Of a stretch of DNA of 64,000 nucleotides, positions 1 to 11,934 are shown in pieces. Made by a program: the position numbers and the translations under genes. The DNA is from Siphonodentalium dalli (Eukaryota; Mollusca; Scaphopoda; Gadilida; Siphonodentaliidae), in NCBI GenBank assembly GCA_032622095.1, contig CP136063.1, forward strand, positions 181,763,956 through 181,827,955. The letters are read 5' to 3'. The notes beneath the pieces were generated by a model that was not told the DNA's origin, did no database searches, and worked only from the letters and a program-made list of their open reading frames with translations. The number at the start of each line of letters is the position of its first letter. The stretch's first letter is position 1.

Positions 1-78
1 TTTTCTTCGAGACCTGTGCGTCTGTACATTCCGGCGACGAATGCGTGTATCGTGTACAGTTGAAAGAAGATCGTTGGG
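1..78 (-). CDS. Possible internal exon of a MULE-transposase-like protein (partial, off left edge)
   Basis: Read on the minus strand, this edge fragment gives an open stretch containing PTIFFQLYTIHAFVAG. The block resembles the conserved QLYTIHG region that starts the catalytic core of MULE-type transposase domains found downstream of FLYWCH fingers. An AG at 80-79 could serve as splice acceptor, but its upstream tract is not pyrimidine-rich. It lies about 160 bp downstream, on the same strand, of the FLYWCH exon at 237-525, which supports one gene. After FVAG the sequence departs from the usual family continuation, so the copy may be divergent or broken. The assignment rests on a short motif match from memory. 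Confidence 0.4.
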
Positions 79-236
79 CTTAGTATTCTCTATTTAATAA
101 TAATTATAATATATATAATATAACATTACACCAGTTTTACTTTAGTTATTACTTGCTTAGTTTTCTTTCTGAATACTAATATAAAGAGCGTTGCCAGATT
201 AATGAGAATGCGAAATTAAATTTACTCAGTACATAC

Positions 237-525
237 TTGCTATTTCTTCCTGGTATAGCGTTGTTACTGGCTTGTTACTTGTCTTAACAAGCTTTTTGAG
301 GTCTGCAATGAAGGAATCTGCTGCTACTTGGTTGAAGTCAGGTTCGTGGTTATGGTTGCCGCTGTTGGATGTCACCATATCGTTCACAGTGTTGGTGGTT
401 GCACGGCAGTCTTTCTTGCAACATCGCCAATGAATTCGATCATTTCTCCTTGATTTAACGGAGAATTTGTAGTCATCATATACCAGATACTTTCCACCTC
501 TATTATTTGACCTGGACCTGGACAT
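237..525 (-). CDS. FLYWCH zinc-finger exon (N-terminal, partial gene)
   Basis: The exon starts at the ATG at 525 (MSRSRSNNRGGKYLVYDDYK) and runs 96 codons plus one base to a consensus GTATGT donor at 236. Residues about 10-62 form a FLYWCH finger: aromatic-rich start, W.C at the centre (HWRCCKKDC), and an HNHEPDF end giving the CCHH zinc ligands. The following helix (FIADLKKLVKTSNKPVTTLYQEE) resembles the linker that precedes MULE-transposase domains in invertebrate FLYWCH proteins. FLYWCH fingers bind DNA. The protein may be a domesticated or still mobile MULE derivative. The first codons and upstream region are copied in the tandem repeat at 510-1250. Confidence 0.6.
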
Positions 526-1250
526 CTTCACCCCACCCCAAACCCTGACTCAAAAAACTTGTTCTCAGAAGAAGTAAATTTCTCGCTGTTTCATGACTAT
601 ATAAAGCAAAACAAGCAATAAAACCATAAGATTATTTTTTTGTCATGTAGGTGCTGGGTGGGGGGGGGGGGGGGGGGGGGAGATATCCTGACCTGGACAT
701 CTTCCCCCCACCCAAACCCTGACTCAAACAACTTGTTCTCAGAAGAAGTAAATTTCTCGCTGTTTCATGACTATATAAAGCAAAACAAGCGATAAAACCA
801 TAACATTATTTTTTTGTCATGTAGGTGCTGGGTGGGGGAGGGTGGGGAGATATCCTGACCTGGACATTTCCCCCCCCCCCCCCACCCCAAACCCTGACTC
901 AAAAAACTTATTCTCAGAAGAAGTTAATTTCTCGCTGTTTCATGACTATATAAAGCAAAACAAGCGATAAAACCATACGATTATTTTTTTGTCATGTAGG
1001 TGCTGGGTGGGGGGGGGGAGATATCCTGACCTGGACATCTTCCCCCCCACCCAAACCCTGACTCAAACAACTTGTTCTCAGAAGAAGTTAATTTCTCGCC
1101 GTTTCATGACTATATAAAGCAAAACGAGCGATAAAACCATAAGATTATTTTTTTGTCATGTAGGTGCTGGGTGGGGGAAGATATCCTGAACTGGACATCT
1201 TCACCCCAAACCCTGACTCATGAATATATAAAGCAAAATAAGCGATAAAA
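510..1250. repeat. Tandem repeat, about 155-175 bp unit, over the FLYWCH upstream region
   Basis: Four to five units share AAACCCTGACTCAAA (near 540, 714, 889, 1053, 1208), TTTCATGACTATATAAAGCA, GTCATGTAGGTGCTGGGTGG and CCTGACCTGGACATCTTC. The last motif is the reverse complement of the FLYWCH start-codon region, so the array appears to have grown from the gene's 5' flank. Each unit also carries a TATATAAA box and a variable poly-G/poly-C run. Confidence 0.85.
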
Positions 1251-1384
1251 CCAAAAAAATTGAATTAAAAAAAGACATTTTTCTGGTCAATGAACAGACA
1301 ATCAAATTCGTGAAAACAATAATTTTGTCACTTTTTTTTTTAACCAAACGATATCAAATGAGTGAAATTATTTTTTAGTCGTAC

Positions 1385-1450
1385 ATGGGGGGGGGGGGGG
1401 GGGGGGGTGGGGGAAATATCCAGGGTGGGGGGAGATATCTCCCCCCCCCC
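1385..1450. repeat. Poly-G / poly-C low-complexity tract
   Basis: A run of more than 20 G is followed by G-rich then C-rich sequence around ATATC motifs. It is probably prone to G-quadruplex formation and length error, and the glycine-rich open frame over it is an artefact. Confidence 0.8.
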
Positions 1451-2814
1451 AAAGTTTCTGTGTTTCACATGTCAATTCCTGTCTACCGTCAAACCAGAAG
1501 AGTCATATACACTGTAGCTATTAACAACCGCATCACTCATCCAATCTTCACCAAATTTCATATTGATCTTCTGGGTGACCACTAGATGGGAGCCATCAAA
1601 TTTTGTTTAAAAAACATATGGGTGCTAGCGGCCGTCTTGGATTTCACATTTGAATCGATAAACAGAATAACAAAAATATTTAAACTTCACGCATTCCTTA
1701 TTTCTCCATTGACTGTAATGTATGACATTATCCCCTCCCAAAGTTGAGCTACAGTGTCACTGACAATTTCATTTGATATGTTGTGTACCTTTTGGGCGAG
1801 TTTTGGATATCCTGGTTTTTCTGATCAATGTTTCGGAGATACGGGATACCCAAATCAACATTTTGGAGATGCTTGTACCTTAAAGTGATGTGAAACACTC
1901 CGGCAGGGTGAGCAAATAGAAATGGTGAATAATCTTGCTCAAAGTAGTTATTTTTACGAATATTAATCCAAGTTGACAACACACACCATCATTCTTATAT
2001 ATTAATTACATGCAATGACGCTAGAGGGCGAAATCGTTTGCATTAGTTTGTGGCCGATTGTTGCGTCCCGAATTGAGTGGTAAATATTTACAATTGAGCA
2101 TAGTTCAGACGATGTTTTCTACGGAGTGGAATGGTCGATTTCTTTGAAATTTTCCATGATGTTAGTAAAATGCTGCATTCCCCAGGTTGGCATAGAGCCT
2201 GAGAACTAACTAATAAGTTTATCGCACTCGAACAAGTCCATAATATATCTTTAATTGATGTAAATATGCGAACGTGACCAAATCTGCCACACTGTATGGC
2301 CTACCATGCACAAGACATTTATCAGTGTGGCGGCCCTAATCCTCTATAATGTAGCCATTAAGGCATTTTATGGATTGATTTTGATAATTTTTGGTATTTG
2401 AATTTATTACCATATACATGTATGTGACAGCTAGCCTGCATACAGATTTATAACAATTTTATGGCATTAGCACAATAACTTGATAATAATACATCCCGAT
2501 CAAGTTCGAAAACAAAGTTTGTCACATTTGTTTTTACTTTAGTTTGAATACCAGTATTTTGAGCAATTTTTATACTGTTAGCGAGATGAGTTGAACAAAC
2601 ATCAACCCATTCCTTTCATATTTGGTGTATGTTCAATATCTCAATCAAATTTCAAAACCAGGTTCATCTGGGTTTTTTTTACTTGAGTTTATGGCCCTTA
2701 ATTTGTCTATTTTTAAGAACTTTAAGCCTGTTATAGCTGTTCACGATAACTTAAACAAACGCATAATCATTGAAAATTTATAAGATCTTACCACTGCTAT
2801 ATTTTGTTTTCCAG
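1451..2814. other. Non-coding, no recognised gene
   Basis: AT-rich sequence. I looked here for a RING-type exon belonging to the downstream ZNF598 gene and found none. The segments are typical of decayed dispersed repeats. The last bases before 2815 are a pyrimidine-rich acceptor ending TTTTCCAG. Confidence 0.5.
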
Positions 2815-3063
2815 GTTTTGTTTCTTCATAGGAAAAACATAACAAAGTTTGCTGATGTTGACTCAAGTAAATATTTGTACAACCATCGGAGTAAAGTTCT
2901 TTTTCAAAACCGAATTGTCGAAGAGAAATATTGGATGCTGCTAGATCACCGATGTTCAGAATGCGGTCTTGTCTTCAAAGAGAGAAACTTCAAGGGATTA
3001 AAGGATCATGCAAGAAAGGACCACACCCTTTTCTTCTGTGATCTGTGCATTGATAGTCTCAAG
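2815..3063 (+). CDS. ZNF598: ZNF598 E3 ubiquitin ligase, internal exon (first visible)
   Basis: The exon is bounded by TTTTCCAG and a GTATAT donor, enters in phase 0 and leaves in phase 0. It encodes 83 residues (VLFLHRKNITKFADVDSSKY to CDLCIDSLK). This corresponds to the ZNF598 region just after the RING finger, with a first C2H2-type finger HRCSECGLVF...LKDHARKDH and a second begun by FFCDLC. ZNF598 detects collided ribosomes and ubiquitinates small-subunit proteins eS10 and uS10 to start ribosome quality control. The RING-coding part should lie upstream but is not visible. There is no in-frame ATG start at the exon border, which agrees with this being internal. Confidence 0.88.
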
Positions 3064-5816
3064 GTATATTAACCCACGTCTGAATGCATTCTACCATTAT
3101 ACAGACACAGAGCTTGTTTGAACCTCCAAATTATGTATAAGCAATACTACATGTAATTGTTCACTGAAAAGAAATTTGACTATAAAAATTAGCAGTGTCT
3201 GTCCCAGTCTTGTTAAAACCAGACTGGAAGTGCTTCACAGTACACAGTCTGAAGAAAATGGGTGGGTTGTCCATCACCACAAGCAAGCATTACGTCAGTG
3301 TCAGCCAATCACAACATCTATAAGTAAACCGATGCAGCCATTTTACCCAGTGTTATAAACATTAGAGATTACAACAACTAATTACACACTAAAAACGTCC
3401 AATAATACATAGCGAGGAGAATTGAAGAACATATTTCCAAGAATTTCAACAGTTAACACCAGTTTGAAGTGGAGGATATAGCGGAGATATTTGTCGCGTA
3501 AATATATTTGTGCTCTGTGATGTCACACTGCATAGATTGCATGTAGAGGTCCATCTGAAATGTCTGTTGTCTGGATGATAACTAGAATAGTATTTGACAG
3601 AATTTTATGAAATCTGTTATGTGAACTACACATGACAAAGTGTCGGTCAAGTTCAAATTTGGGTCTGGCCTGACCAAATTTCATGACGTTATGGTCCTGT
3701 TTGCTTTCACATTTCATTTATTGATTAATCACATGGAGATGTGGCTCAGATTCGAATGAGGGGCCAGTCCTGACAAGTTATCCACCTTTTTCGACTTATA
3801 TTGTTATCCGGATGATAAGTTAAAGATATGGATGGCCTTCGTGATTGGTATTGCTGTTAAAATAGTCACATCTGTTAAAACCACCATGAACAGAAGAATA
3901 TTAAAATATAGAGAGATTTTATTTTTATACCAATCATAAATATCGCGTAAATAGCATGTTATTGTCAAGATTGTATGCAGTGTTAAACAAAAGCCATGTT
4001 ATGTTACAGTACATAAAGAGTCTGCAAAATAGGCAAAATACTCAACACCTGGGAGATCCCACTACGTGAACATTGGTTAAAACTGTTCTGTGTTGTTTAT
4101 AACATACCGTTATAGCACTCGTTAATCTTCACCACTCAATATTTTGGTGTTGAATGGGTCACAGTGAATCAATCGCCCCAAAAAAAAAATCCCCACGGTC
4201 TTGAGTGATTTGCTTATCTCACACACTTTACATGCTGTATATAAACAAACGCTCTGATCGAACAAGTGTGTTTTGTGAATAATATCGTATTCATACTATC
4301 ATTATAGTACATGTATATTCTTGAGGAATTTCATATTTTGGTAACTTTTATTTCTAAATTATAACCTACAACCAAGGCCAGCCGTGCCTTTAAGTTGTAG
4401 ATACCCAACTGGTTTCAAACTTATTGGGAGGAAGATATAAAAGCAACGCTATATAGGATATTTCCGACCGATCCAGGGGGGGTCGGAAAAAATTTCCAGG
4501 CACGTATGATCATTTTAATTTTTTCCGGCCACGGGGGACCCACCCACCCAATTTCTTCCGTTTCGGCCTTTTTTTCCAGGCAATTTTGGACACGCACCCT
4601 TTTTTTCCGTTTCAGGAAGTTTTTTCTGGTCAGTTTTGGACACCCACCCCCCTTAAATTTGAGAAAAATTATCAATTGAGCAACCAAATAGCTGATTATC
4701 CTGCATTATCATAATTTATTGCACGATATTTGAATAGAACAGTGCATAATGAGATAACTATACTATTTGAATTTATCATATAAGTGTCATTAATCAAGAA
4801 ATGTGTCAACATAATCACATTTCTAGGGATATATAAGCAGAGTGCCAAGGTTTTTATTAACATTCATTTTCATAATATATAGTCACATGATCTAGTCACA
4901 TAATCACATTTGAGTGTTCTACAGAATACATGGTACCGGTACAACAAATTTCAGATTATTTGATATTTGCTATGTGAAATACAGTAATGCCCTAATTAAT
5001 TTAATTAATTTAATTACCCATTATTCTGCTGTGGTTATGGAGTCGTTTAATTAGGGCATTACTGTATTGCTGGAATCAAATTGTTTATCAAAACATGTGG
5101 AAATACAACTGTTCATCCCAGTTTGAAGAATAATGCTAATACCAAACATAACCATGATATACATGCGTGACTCTTCTTGGGGCATCTCAGAAAGCAGAAC
5201 TGAGGAAACATGTTATAGCGTGTAATGGCAGGCTGGTAGCCACTGCCTGAAGTAATAGGCTTCGTAATAATTGGGAATAATATGGATGGATAGCCCAATT
5301 TCACTTCTTTTTTGCTCACGTTATCAGTGACGATAAAATCTTCGTTACTGTGATTAACATTACAAGCTGATCCACATTAACATGGAAAACAATGTGAAAT
5401 TGTTCAAGCTGGCCCGGCTGGCCTTCAATTTATTTGTTAAGATTTTATGTTTTACGTTGTCAAAAGTCTATTTTATTCCATTATTTATTATATCTTTATT
5501 TCCATGTCACATATGGTCAAGTGTGCTTTCATTTTATTGCTTATTTTCAGCTGAGTTCTGCATAGTTATTCTTATTTTGTTGTATCAGTAAAAAAATTTG
5601 GCATATGGAAAAAACTGTTTTTTGGACCCAAGAGACACCCACCCACCCCATCATACGTGCCTGGAATTTTTTTCGACCCCCCCCCCCCCCCCTGACCGAT
5701 CTCGTCAATATACTTAAAATTCTTATAATTACGTTCCATAGCATTCTTAAAATTTTTATAATTACGATCTCGTCAATAGCACTTAAAATTCTTATAATTA
5801 CATTCCATTCTTTCAG
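3064..5816 (+). other. ZNF598 intron (2.75 kb)
   Basis: It runs from the GTATAT donor to a TTTCAG acceptor. It holds C/G-rich blocks at about 4460-4660 and 5605-5700 that share GGCACGTATGAT / ATCATACGTGCC in opposite orientation, a short TA-type foldback element at 4982-5064, and a small AT-rich tandem repeat near 5710-5800. No coding sequence recognised. Confidence 0.75.
4982..5064. mobile_element. Foldback MITE, TA target, short derivative (copy 1)
   Basis: Begins TA-CAGTAATGCCCTAATTAA and ends TTAGGGCATTACTG-TA. It is a deleted member of the roughly 210-bp family seen at six more places in the window. It keeps part of the right arm (CCCATTATTCTGCTGTGGTT). Confidence 0.8.
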
Positions 5817-6034
5817 ATTTTCACTCATGAGCGGAAGTTGTATAATCGACAAGACCTTGCAACTCATCGGAGGGTTGGTGACACAGATGACTCGTCATAC
5901 AAAGGTCATCCACTGTGTAAATTTTGTGAGGAACGGTATATGGATAGTGATGACCTATACAAACATCTTCGAAAAGATCATTACTACTGCCATTTCTGTG
6001 ACAGTCGTGATGGAGGATCCAATGAATATTATGA
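5817..6034 (+). CDS. ZNF598: ZNF598 exon: central C2H2 zinc fingers
   Basis: Enters in phase 0 after TTTCAG and ends two bases into a codon at a GTATGT donor. It encodes IFTHERKLYNRQDLATH, then GHPLCKFCEERYMDSDDLYKH, then HYYCHFCDSRDGG, the most conserved stretch of the family. The Cys and His ligands of these fingers are all present. The split Asp codon is completed by the next exon, giving the NEYYDDYPQL junction expected for ZNF598. Several overlapping open frames on both strands are shadows of this exon. Confidence 0.93.
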
Positions 6035-8485
6035 GTATGTTTAGTATTACAAAAATGTAATAGCTTAGCTCTTTGTAATATAAAATGTAGGTATTGATCC
6101 ATGGTTTCTGCTATACCGGCGCAGGCTCTGTTAAACATACCCACTTATAATGACCAAAAAAATAATAATTTGAATCAGTATTTCATAGAGTACCTGTAAA
6201 TTAGCATGCCGACAGACCCATTTTATCACCCGCTTTGCACATGAGTATACCGATTTGATCCTCGACACCCACATATACCCCACAACCCTCATCTTATCTA
6301 ACAGTTGGGGCAAATACATGTACACATAAATAACATACTAACAAGGAAGGCATTACATTTTGTCACGTTTTTGTCTCGACTGAGATTTCATCGATGTTGG
6401 TGTGATCTATTGTCTGTCCTGATTGGGCGCCTCAATATAATCTGTCTTACCTCCGTAGGTGTTTATTACCTGTGACTCTTGCACCTATGATAAGCTTGAA
6501 CTTGTTGTGGCCAATTGAAATTTCAATAATGTACATATGTGTGCCGAAAATTCATAAAGGAACACTGATTTGGTTTTGATTACATGCAACGACTCGATAA
6601 GGTTGATTATAGGAGCTTGCCTTGTCCCGACTCCAGTCTATTCATCACATACTTATAAACGAAACAAGGAGACAATATATCTAAATGGGAAATTTACAAT
6701 CTATGCAGGTGATACATGAATATAGACGAATAGAGCTTTGACTTTCATTATCCATAAAATAATTTATTTCAAACCATACATTCTGTGAAAAAATGACCAG
6801 CACATAGTAAACTGGGCATTCATTCCCGCATTCTATACGTTAATACGAGTAATATCTCTACATTTGCTGCTTGGGCTATTTCCGTATAATACGTGATAGA
6901 GGACACCCCATTATTCGAGACCAGAATTTTTGCTGCTGTTTATACATTTTCAAATAATAAATATCGGTAAGTGATTACATGCATTTATTATTTCGTTCCT
7001 GGTCTCAAATTCTACTGAATTTATTACTTAGAAAACGTATCTAGATATTCCCAGGTGCAAGGAATTGAGTGTTTCTGGATATTAAATTTCATAAAATCAC
7101 ATATGGCTAGCCAAAATCATGGTTGGCCTGTCATATCCAACTGACCCAATATTTTTTTAAGAAAGATTCCGATTCATTGTTAGGAAATGTTCAGATATTA
7201 AGTTCATCAAACAGCTGTTTGTTATACCCCCACTCTCAAAGAGCATAAGGATTGATAACTCGAACAATAAGAGCCAATTTCAATAATTTGTTATACACAA
7301 GCTTAAGTTGCTTGCCACAGTAGTTCAAATAAGTTGAGCAAACCAGTTTTGTCCCGATTGATTTGCCTGAGTTTTAGACCTTAGTTTGTCAAATTTTGTC
7401 GGTCCAGCTTGATAACTCATCACAAATATGAACTAATTTAAATAATTTTTGGTATGCAAGTTGGTTGCAACAATGTCTCAAATTAATGAACAAACCAGGT
7501 TGTCCATATATTTTTTGCTTGAGTTAATGAGACATACCTTGGTATGTCAATTTTTCGCGATTTTGGTCCGCCGGCTCGATAACTCAAACAAAATATGAAC
7601 TGATTCAATAAAATTAGTAGGGGCCAAGGTCTGAATTAGGGGCAGGTGAGTTACTGGAAAAACAAATATTAATGTATTATATATGTCTTAAATGAATTGA
7701 AATAAGCATTACTATGTACTCAGGGCTCTATTTGACTGGAATCGCATTGCAATTTCTGCAAACCAATATACAATGAAAAAACCTGTATTGGTAGGGAATG
7801 CTATTTATTACATGATCCTACCTTTATTCCATTCAATAAACCCATTCTATAAATTGTGATATTAAACGTTCGTTTAATAACAGGAAATAGTGCCAGGTGA
7901 CCTTTGACTTCCGGTTTGTGGTTTCTTTACATTCCGTACGCTACGTCTCAAAATACTATGGCTTCCAATATAATTTCAACAAACTATAATGAATGAAGAT
8001 TTTGAAAAGTTATGTCATTAAATATACGCCATTAAATACGCCAAACAGTCTTTATTTATCTGGGACTATTTCTTTGCGCGGGCAAACAACGTAGAGTTGT
8101 GAGAAACGTCATCGCATGCCTTATAGAAGTTGATGTTAGTTTCGCGTCCCATTTGTTGATTTAAGTATGTTTTGTCGAGGTTTTGGATCATGTAATAAAT
8201 AGAATCTACAACTCGTCCCAAGTTTATAGCGGAATTTACAAAACTCGTCCAGTAAATTAGGTCTGTATCTCGCCAAAGGCTCGGTCCAGACCTAATTTAC
8301 TGGACTCGTTTTGTAAATTCCGCTATAAACTGGGGACTCGTTGTAGATCCTCTATTTACAAAATCTACCCAGGACTGCAAAATGCTATCCAAATTTAAAA
8401 CATTAAATCGACCCCTGGTACTCATTGCCTCATGATAAAATATGGAAGTTACAACTGGTCTAGAAATGTTTTCCTTTGTTTACAG
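6035..8485 (+). other. ZNF598 intron (2.45 kb)
   Basis: It holds decayed dispersed repeats at about 7200-7620, with modules of the form GATAACTC...AATATGAACTAATT...TTGGTATGCAAG, and a foldback element at 8195-8358. No coding sequence recognised. Confidence 0.7.
8195..8358. repeat. Near-perfect inverted repeat (foldback), arms about 70 bp
   Basis: The left arm runs from AATAGAATCTACAACTCGTC to AAATTAGGTCTG. The right arm runs from CAGACCTAATTTACTGGAC to GTTGTAGATCCTCTATT. The loop is about 20 bp and contains CGCCAAAGGCTCGG. A related foldback with the same ACTCG / GATCCTCTAT ends occurs at 34384-34530. Confidence 0.85.
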
Positions 8486-8709
8486 TGACTATCCACAATT
8501 AAAAGACCATTTTGGTAAAAGTCATTTCCTGTGTGAGGAAGGAGAATGCTTCACAACTCAGTTTACAAGCGCTTTCTCTTCAAACATTGATCTGAAGGCT
8601 CATCAATCTGCCCAGCATGGAGAAACGATGAGCAAGCAACAATCACGTCAAGTCAAGGCGCTAGATATAGAGTTCCCTTTGGTGCCGAGATCAAGGGATA
8701 GAGATCGAG
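8486..8709 (+). CDS. ZNF598: ZNF598 exon: zinc-finger block
   Basis: Follows a TTTACAG acceptor and completes a split Asp codon. It reads DYPQLKDHFGKSHFLCEEGE, then FTTQFTSAFSSNIDLKAH, a signature of ZNF598/Hel2 proteins, and ends in a charged linker (PLVPRSRDRDR). It leaves in phase 1 at a GTAAGT donor. The DHF...SHFLCEE...C...DLKAH...QH pattern supplies the last N-terminal fingers. Confidence 0.92.
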
Positions 8710-9233
8710 GTAAGTGCTGAACAATGAGAATTAGTGATGTGCAGTTTTATCGTTTCTCGATTTGCTTTTTGGTTTTGAAGTTTTGGTTTTATTTCAAAAC
8801 CATTCAAAACCAAACTGCAACCAATATATTCTATAAATCCTATTCTTCCGGTTTCAATTAACCAACACCTCTGATCGCTTTTCCAAGATGTGTGATTAGC
8901 GCTCGCTTTTGTCCGCTGCTATTTGCCACCACTGTAGCAGTTTCAATTTGGAACATTTTGTTGTCATATGAGCAATAATGGTATATACTGTCACATAGAC
9001 TATGGAAATCACTGGAAAATTGCTGGAATGATTATGCCCTATAATATACCATCTGCGATAACTGAATTAGTTCACAGTGATGATTGTCAATTCTGCATCG
9101 TGATGCAATTCACATCGTCGCAAAAATATTATGACATATATCGCATCGTGGAGGTCCGCATCATTACAGCTAGGACTATATTACCCGAAATACCAATAAC
9201 TGTCACCTTTGACTGTATTTTGTACATATTCAG
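8710..9233 (+). other. ZNF598 intron (0.5 kb)
   Basis: Runs from GTAAGT to TATTCAG. No repeat or gene recognised; the open frame at 8968-9246 is chance and crosses the acceptor. Confidence 0.7.
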
Positions 9234-9372
9234 GTCAAATTTCTAGAGGAGATTATGATGAAACGAGAGATACAGAATCTGATAGTTCCTCCCGGCCATA
9301 TGGACGTGGTAGAGGCAGGGGTTATGATCCTAGTCGACGGGATAACTACAGAGGTAGAGGACGAAGATATGA
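9234..9372 (+). CDS. ZNF598: ZNF598 exon: Arg/Gly-rich linker
   Basis: A short exon entering in phase 1 and leaving in phase 2. It encodes an acidic-serine segment (DETRDTESDSSSRP) followed by RGG-like repeats (YGRGRGRGYD, RGRGRRYE). The vertebrate protein has a comparable Arg/Gly-rich linker before the REV(A/E)AA helix. The exon is missed by open-frame scans because it has no long frame of its own, but phases on both sides match exactly. Confidence 0.88.
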
Positions 9373-9398
9373 GTAAGTGATATATATATCAGGGTTAG

Positions 9399-9835
9399 CC
9401 TTTTCTATACGAAATGGATTCTCCCATCAGTTATAAAAGTGTACATTGAAATGTTCCATTGTTCATCTGGAGGGGTGTTCAGGAAATATAAGTAGATGAC
9501 AGATATCAGAATAGTTAATACAAGGATTCCTATTAATTGGTCGGAAATGTTCAGGTCGTTTGTTGAACTTAATATCTGAACATTTCCTAAGGGAACTACA
9601 TTAATGCCCTAAATAATCGACTCCTTAACCACAGCAGAATTATGGGTAATTTTTCAGGATTTAGTTGGAAATATGGCTTGTTGCCATTCATCGGAAAGCT
9701 CTCACTGAGAGCTTTCCGATGAATGCCATATTTCATACTAAATCCTGAAAAATTACCCATAATTCTGTTGTGGTTAAGGAGTCGATTATTTAGGGCATTA
9801 CAGTAGTCATCAATGAGTATTTAGTAATGAAAGAG
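9399..9835. mobile_element. TTAA-target MITE, CCCTTTCTAT ends (copy 1, with nested foldback)
   Basis: The ends and internal modules (AAATGGATTCTCCC, CATCTGGAGGGGT, the GTTGAACTTA...CTGAACATTT hairpin) match the element at 44380-44795. Its left TTAA has decayed to TTAG; the right is TTAA at 9836. A TA foldback element interrupts it, and comparison with 44520-44545 shows the unoccupied site. Confidence 0.7.
9599..9803. mobile_element. Foldback MITE, TA target (copy 2)
   Basis: Arms of about 95 bp read AATGCCCTAAATAATCGACT ... GAGCTTTCCGATGAATG and back. The left end is mutated (CATTAATGCC in place of CAGTAATGCC). It is nested inside the CCCTTTCTAT element. Confidence 0.88.
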
Positions 9836-9921
9836 TTAATGGCAGCCAGTAGGAATACTTGACCATCAGTGCTTCAAATATCATATATCAAATTCTCAAT
9901 AGAGTTTTAATATCTCTTTAA

Positions 9922-10390
9922 AGGCCCACTTAATTTTCGAGTCACCTTCTATTTTTTTTATAGTGACTTGATATACGGTTTTAGTAACAATCTATGCTAT
10001 AAAATATGATTATAATACTATAATTCATCACCAATTGAAACATGTGTGTCTCAGAAGATGCCCATAGAGAAATAGAAAACAGCTGAAATCCGAAAGATTA
10101 CCCCAATTTTGGATCCCAGAATTCAAACCAAAGATGAATTTTCAATGGAAGGGGATAACTCTATCCTAAAGATAGTTATTCCTCCTCCATTGAAAATAGT
10201 GCACTTAAATTTGTTACTACAATCTAGATGACAAAAACACGTTGGTAACTCATCAAAAACAACATGTTCACAGTTTATTATGCCGGATAAGTTGATAATA
10301 CACTGTTTTGGAGCTTCCTCGTTCAAATGGTATATAATATGACATATATTTTATATATGGGTCCTGGGGGTTCGAAAATTAAGTGGGCCT
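9922..10390. mobile_element. TTAA-target MITE, AGGCCCACTTAA ends (copy 1)
   Basis: TTAA-AGGCCCACTTAATTTTCG at the left and AATTAAGTGGGCCT-TTAA at the right. An internal palindrome surrounds CCTAAAGATAG (ATTTTCAATGGAAGGGGATA and its complement). Other copies lie at 43381-43801 and 44800-45293. Confidence 0.88.
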
Positions 10391-10742
10391 TTAATTATTA
10401 CAACAAACTTCCATTCAAATTATATGCAAGAGAACTGCTTCAGATTAAAGCCAACTTTTATGCCGACCAATGGAATTGCTGCTGATACAAACCATGAGAT
10501 CTCAAACACATCCAACTGCTACTGAAAAAATCATCAATATATTCCCTTTTTCGACTTGGACATTTGACCTTTTTCGACTTAGACAATATCTTTCTCAAAT
10601 GCAATTTGAATAAACCAACAAGCCTGCAGATTTCAATATTATGCGTAAACTATTTTTTTTCGTTCACCTGGTTTCTGCTTAGGTAGGTTACCAGAATAGT
10701 TACCTTTGCTATTATAATCACTACAACTGATATTTTTAACTT

Positions 10743-11934
10743 TTTATGTTTACCCATACCATAGTATGGTAAACATAGTGTCGTTGTCCGGATTGACCAC
10801 TCGTCGTGCGTCCGTCTGTCTGTCCGTAGACACTTTACGCATGGTGCGATAACTCAAATAGTTTCTATCTGATCGCAACCAAATTTGGTATGCGAGTTTC
10901 TCAGCCCAAAATACAGATCGAGTTCGAATATGGGTTTGATCCAACTATATTTAACTGAGTTATGGCCCTTTTTCTAAAAAATATATTCACTCAAAAAACA
11001 TTTTTAGATTGATTTCCTTGCTCAATTTAAAAAAAAAAAATGAATATGAATAAATAAATGAAAATAATATATAATAAAATATTTTTTGTTTAAATATTAA
11101 TTAAAATTTTTTTTTTTTTAAAGTAACAAAATTTGAAAAACTAACACCATTATAACTCTGCCAAGGGTACCCCGAGTCACCACACCAAATTTGGTTTAAA
11201 TCGGTCCATAATCTTGTGTTATGTACTGGTAAATTTGTTTGGAGTGACTTTAAACCCAATTCATCAATTCCATCCCATGCCTTTGGACTACTTAGCTATT
11301 GATAAGGTTATATTATTTTCTGATGTCTCTTATGCCAATTGATGTGCAAATAATCTGATAAAGAAAGCTATGGTATCTAATTTAAAATAAAGATTCAACA
11401 ATAAACATCACATGGTATTAACCGTAGACTTGGGCATCTGTGCTGTAGAGTGTTATCTTCAGATGGTCTGAGGTCATTATAATTGTTATTGGTTTAATAG
11501 AGAAGTCAGTGTTCAACATAAACAATTCTTGCGATTTGTTGACAGCTCTGCTATTTAATTGATATTAATGGGTCAGCAGTGAGGTGGCTTATCTGTATAC
11601 TATATTGTTGGTAGAATTTGATACATTATTATTGTAAACTTAAATTGGACTCTCTTAACCCAAGTATTCCATGTCCAGGCCACCTTTCACATTTAACCCA
11701 AGGCTGTGGTGGTTTAGCTGTACCAGTGCATTCTCTTATATAAATGCGCGTGACCCATAAATTCCAATAATTTGTGTTACGTACATTTGTCTATAATAGT
11801 ACATAACAGTATACTCTATAATTCAACACCAAAACTCTCATTTATGATTCCGATCATAGTAATTTACTATCGCCAAGGGATGGGTTAACATCTGCCGATC
11901 GTGATCGGCCTCTCGTTAGCTCATTGAACTAATA
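10743..11934. mobile_element. Helentron-like element (copy 1)
   Basis: Starts at a palindrome (TTTACCCATACCATAGTATG), followed by a short GTCCGTCTGTCTGTCC microsatellite and blocks such as GATAACTCAAATAG and CCAAATTTGGTATGCGAG. It ends in the hairpin GCCGATCGTGATCGGC followed by CTCTCGTT. The same start and end recur at 19073-22192, 27578-28943 and 38811-41452. Short start palindrome, microsatellite core and 3' hairpin are features of Helentron-associated elements; the class assignment is inference. Confidence 0.6.

Noticed and set aside
1385-1585. Glycine-rich frame
   Set aside because: Starts in a poly-G run; no domain and no supporting splice structure.
5605-6060. 151-codon open frame on the plus strand and 107-codon frame on the minus strand at 5821-6144
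   Set aside because: They overlap the ZNF598 zinc-finger exon in the wrong frames; the exon at 5817-6034 explains the openness.
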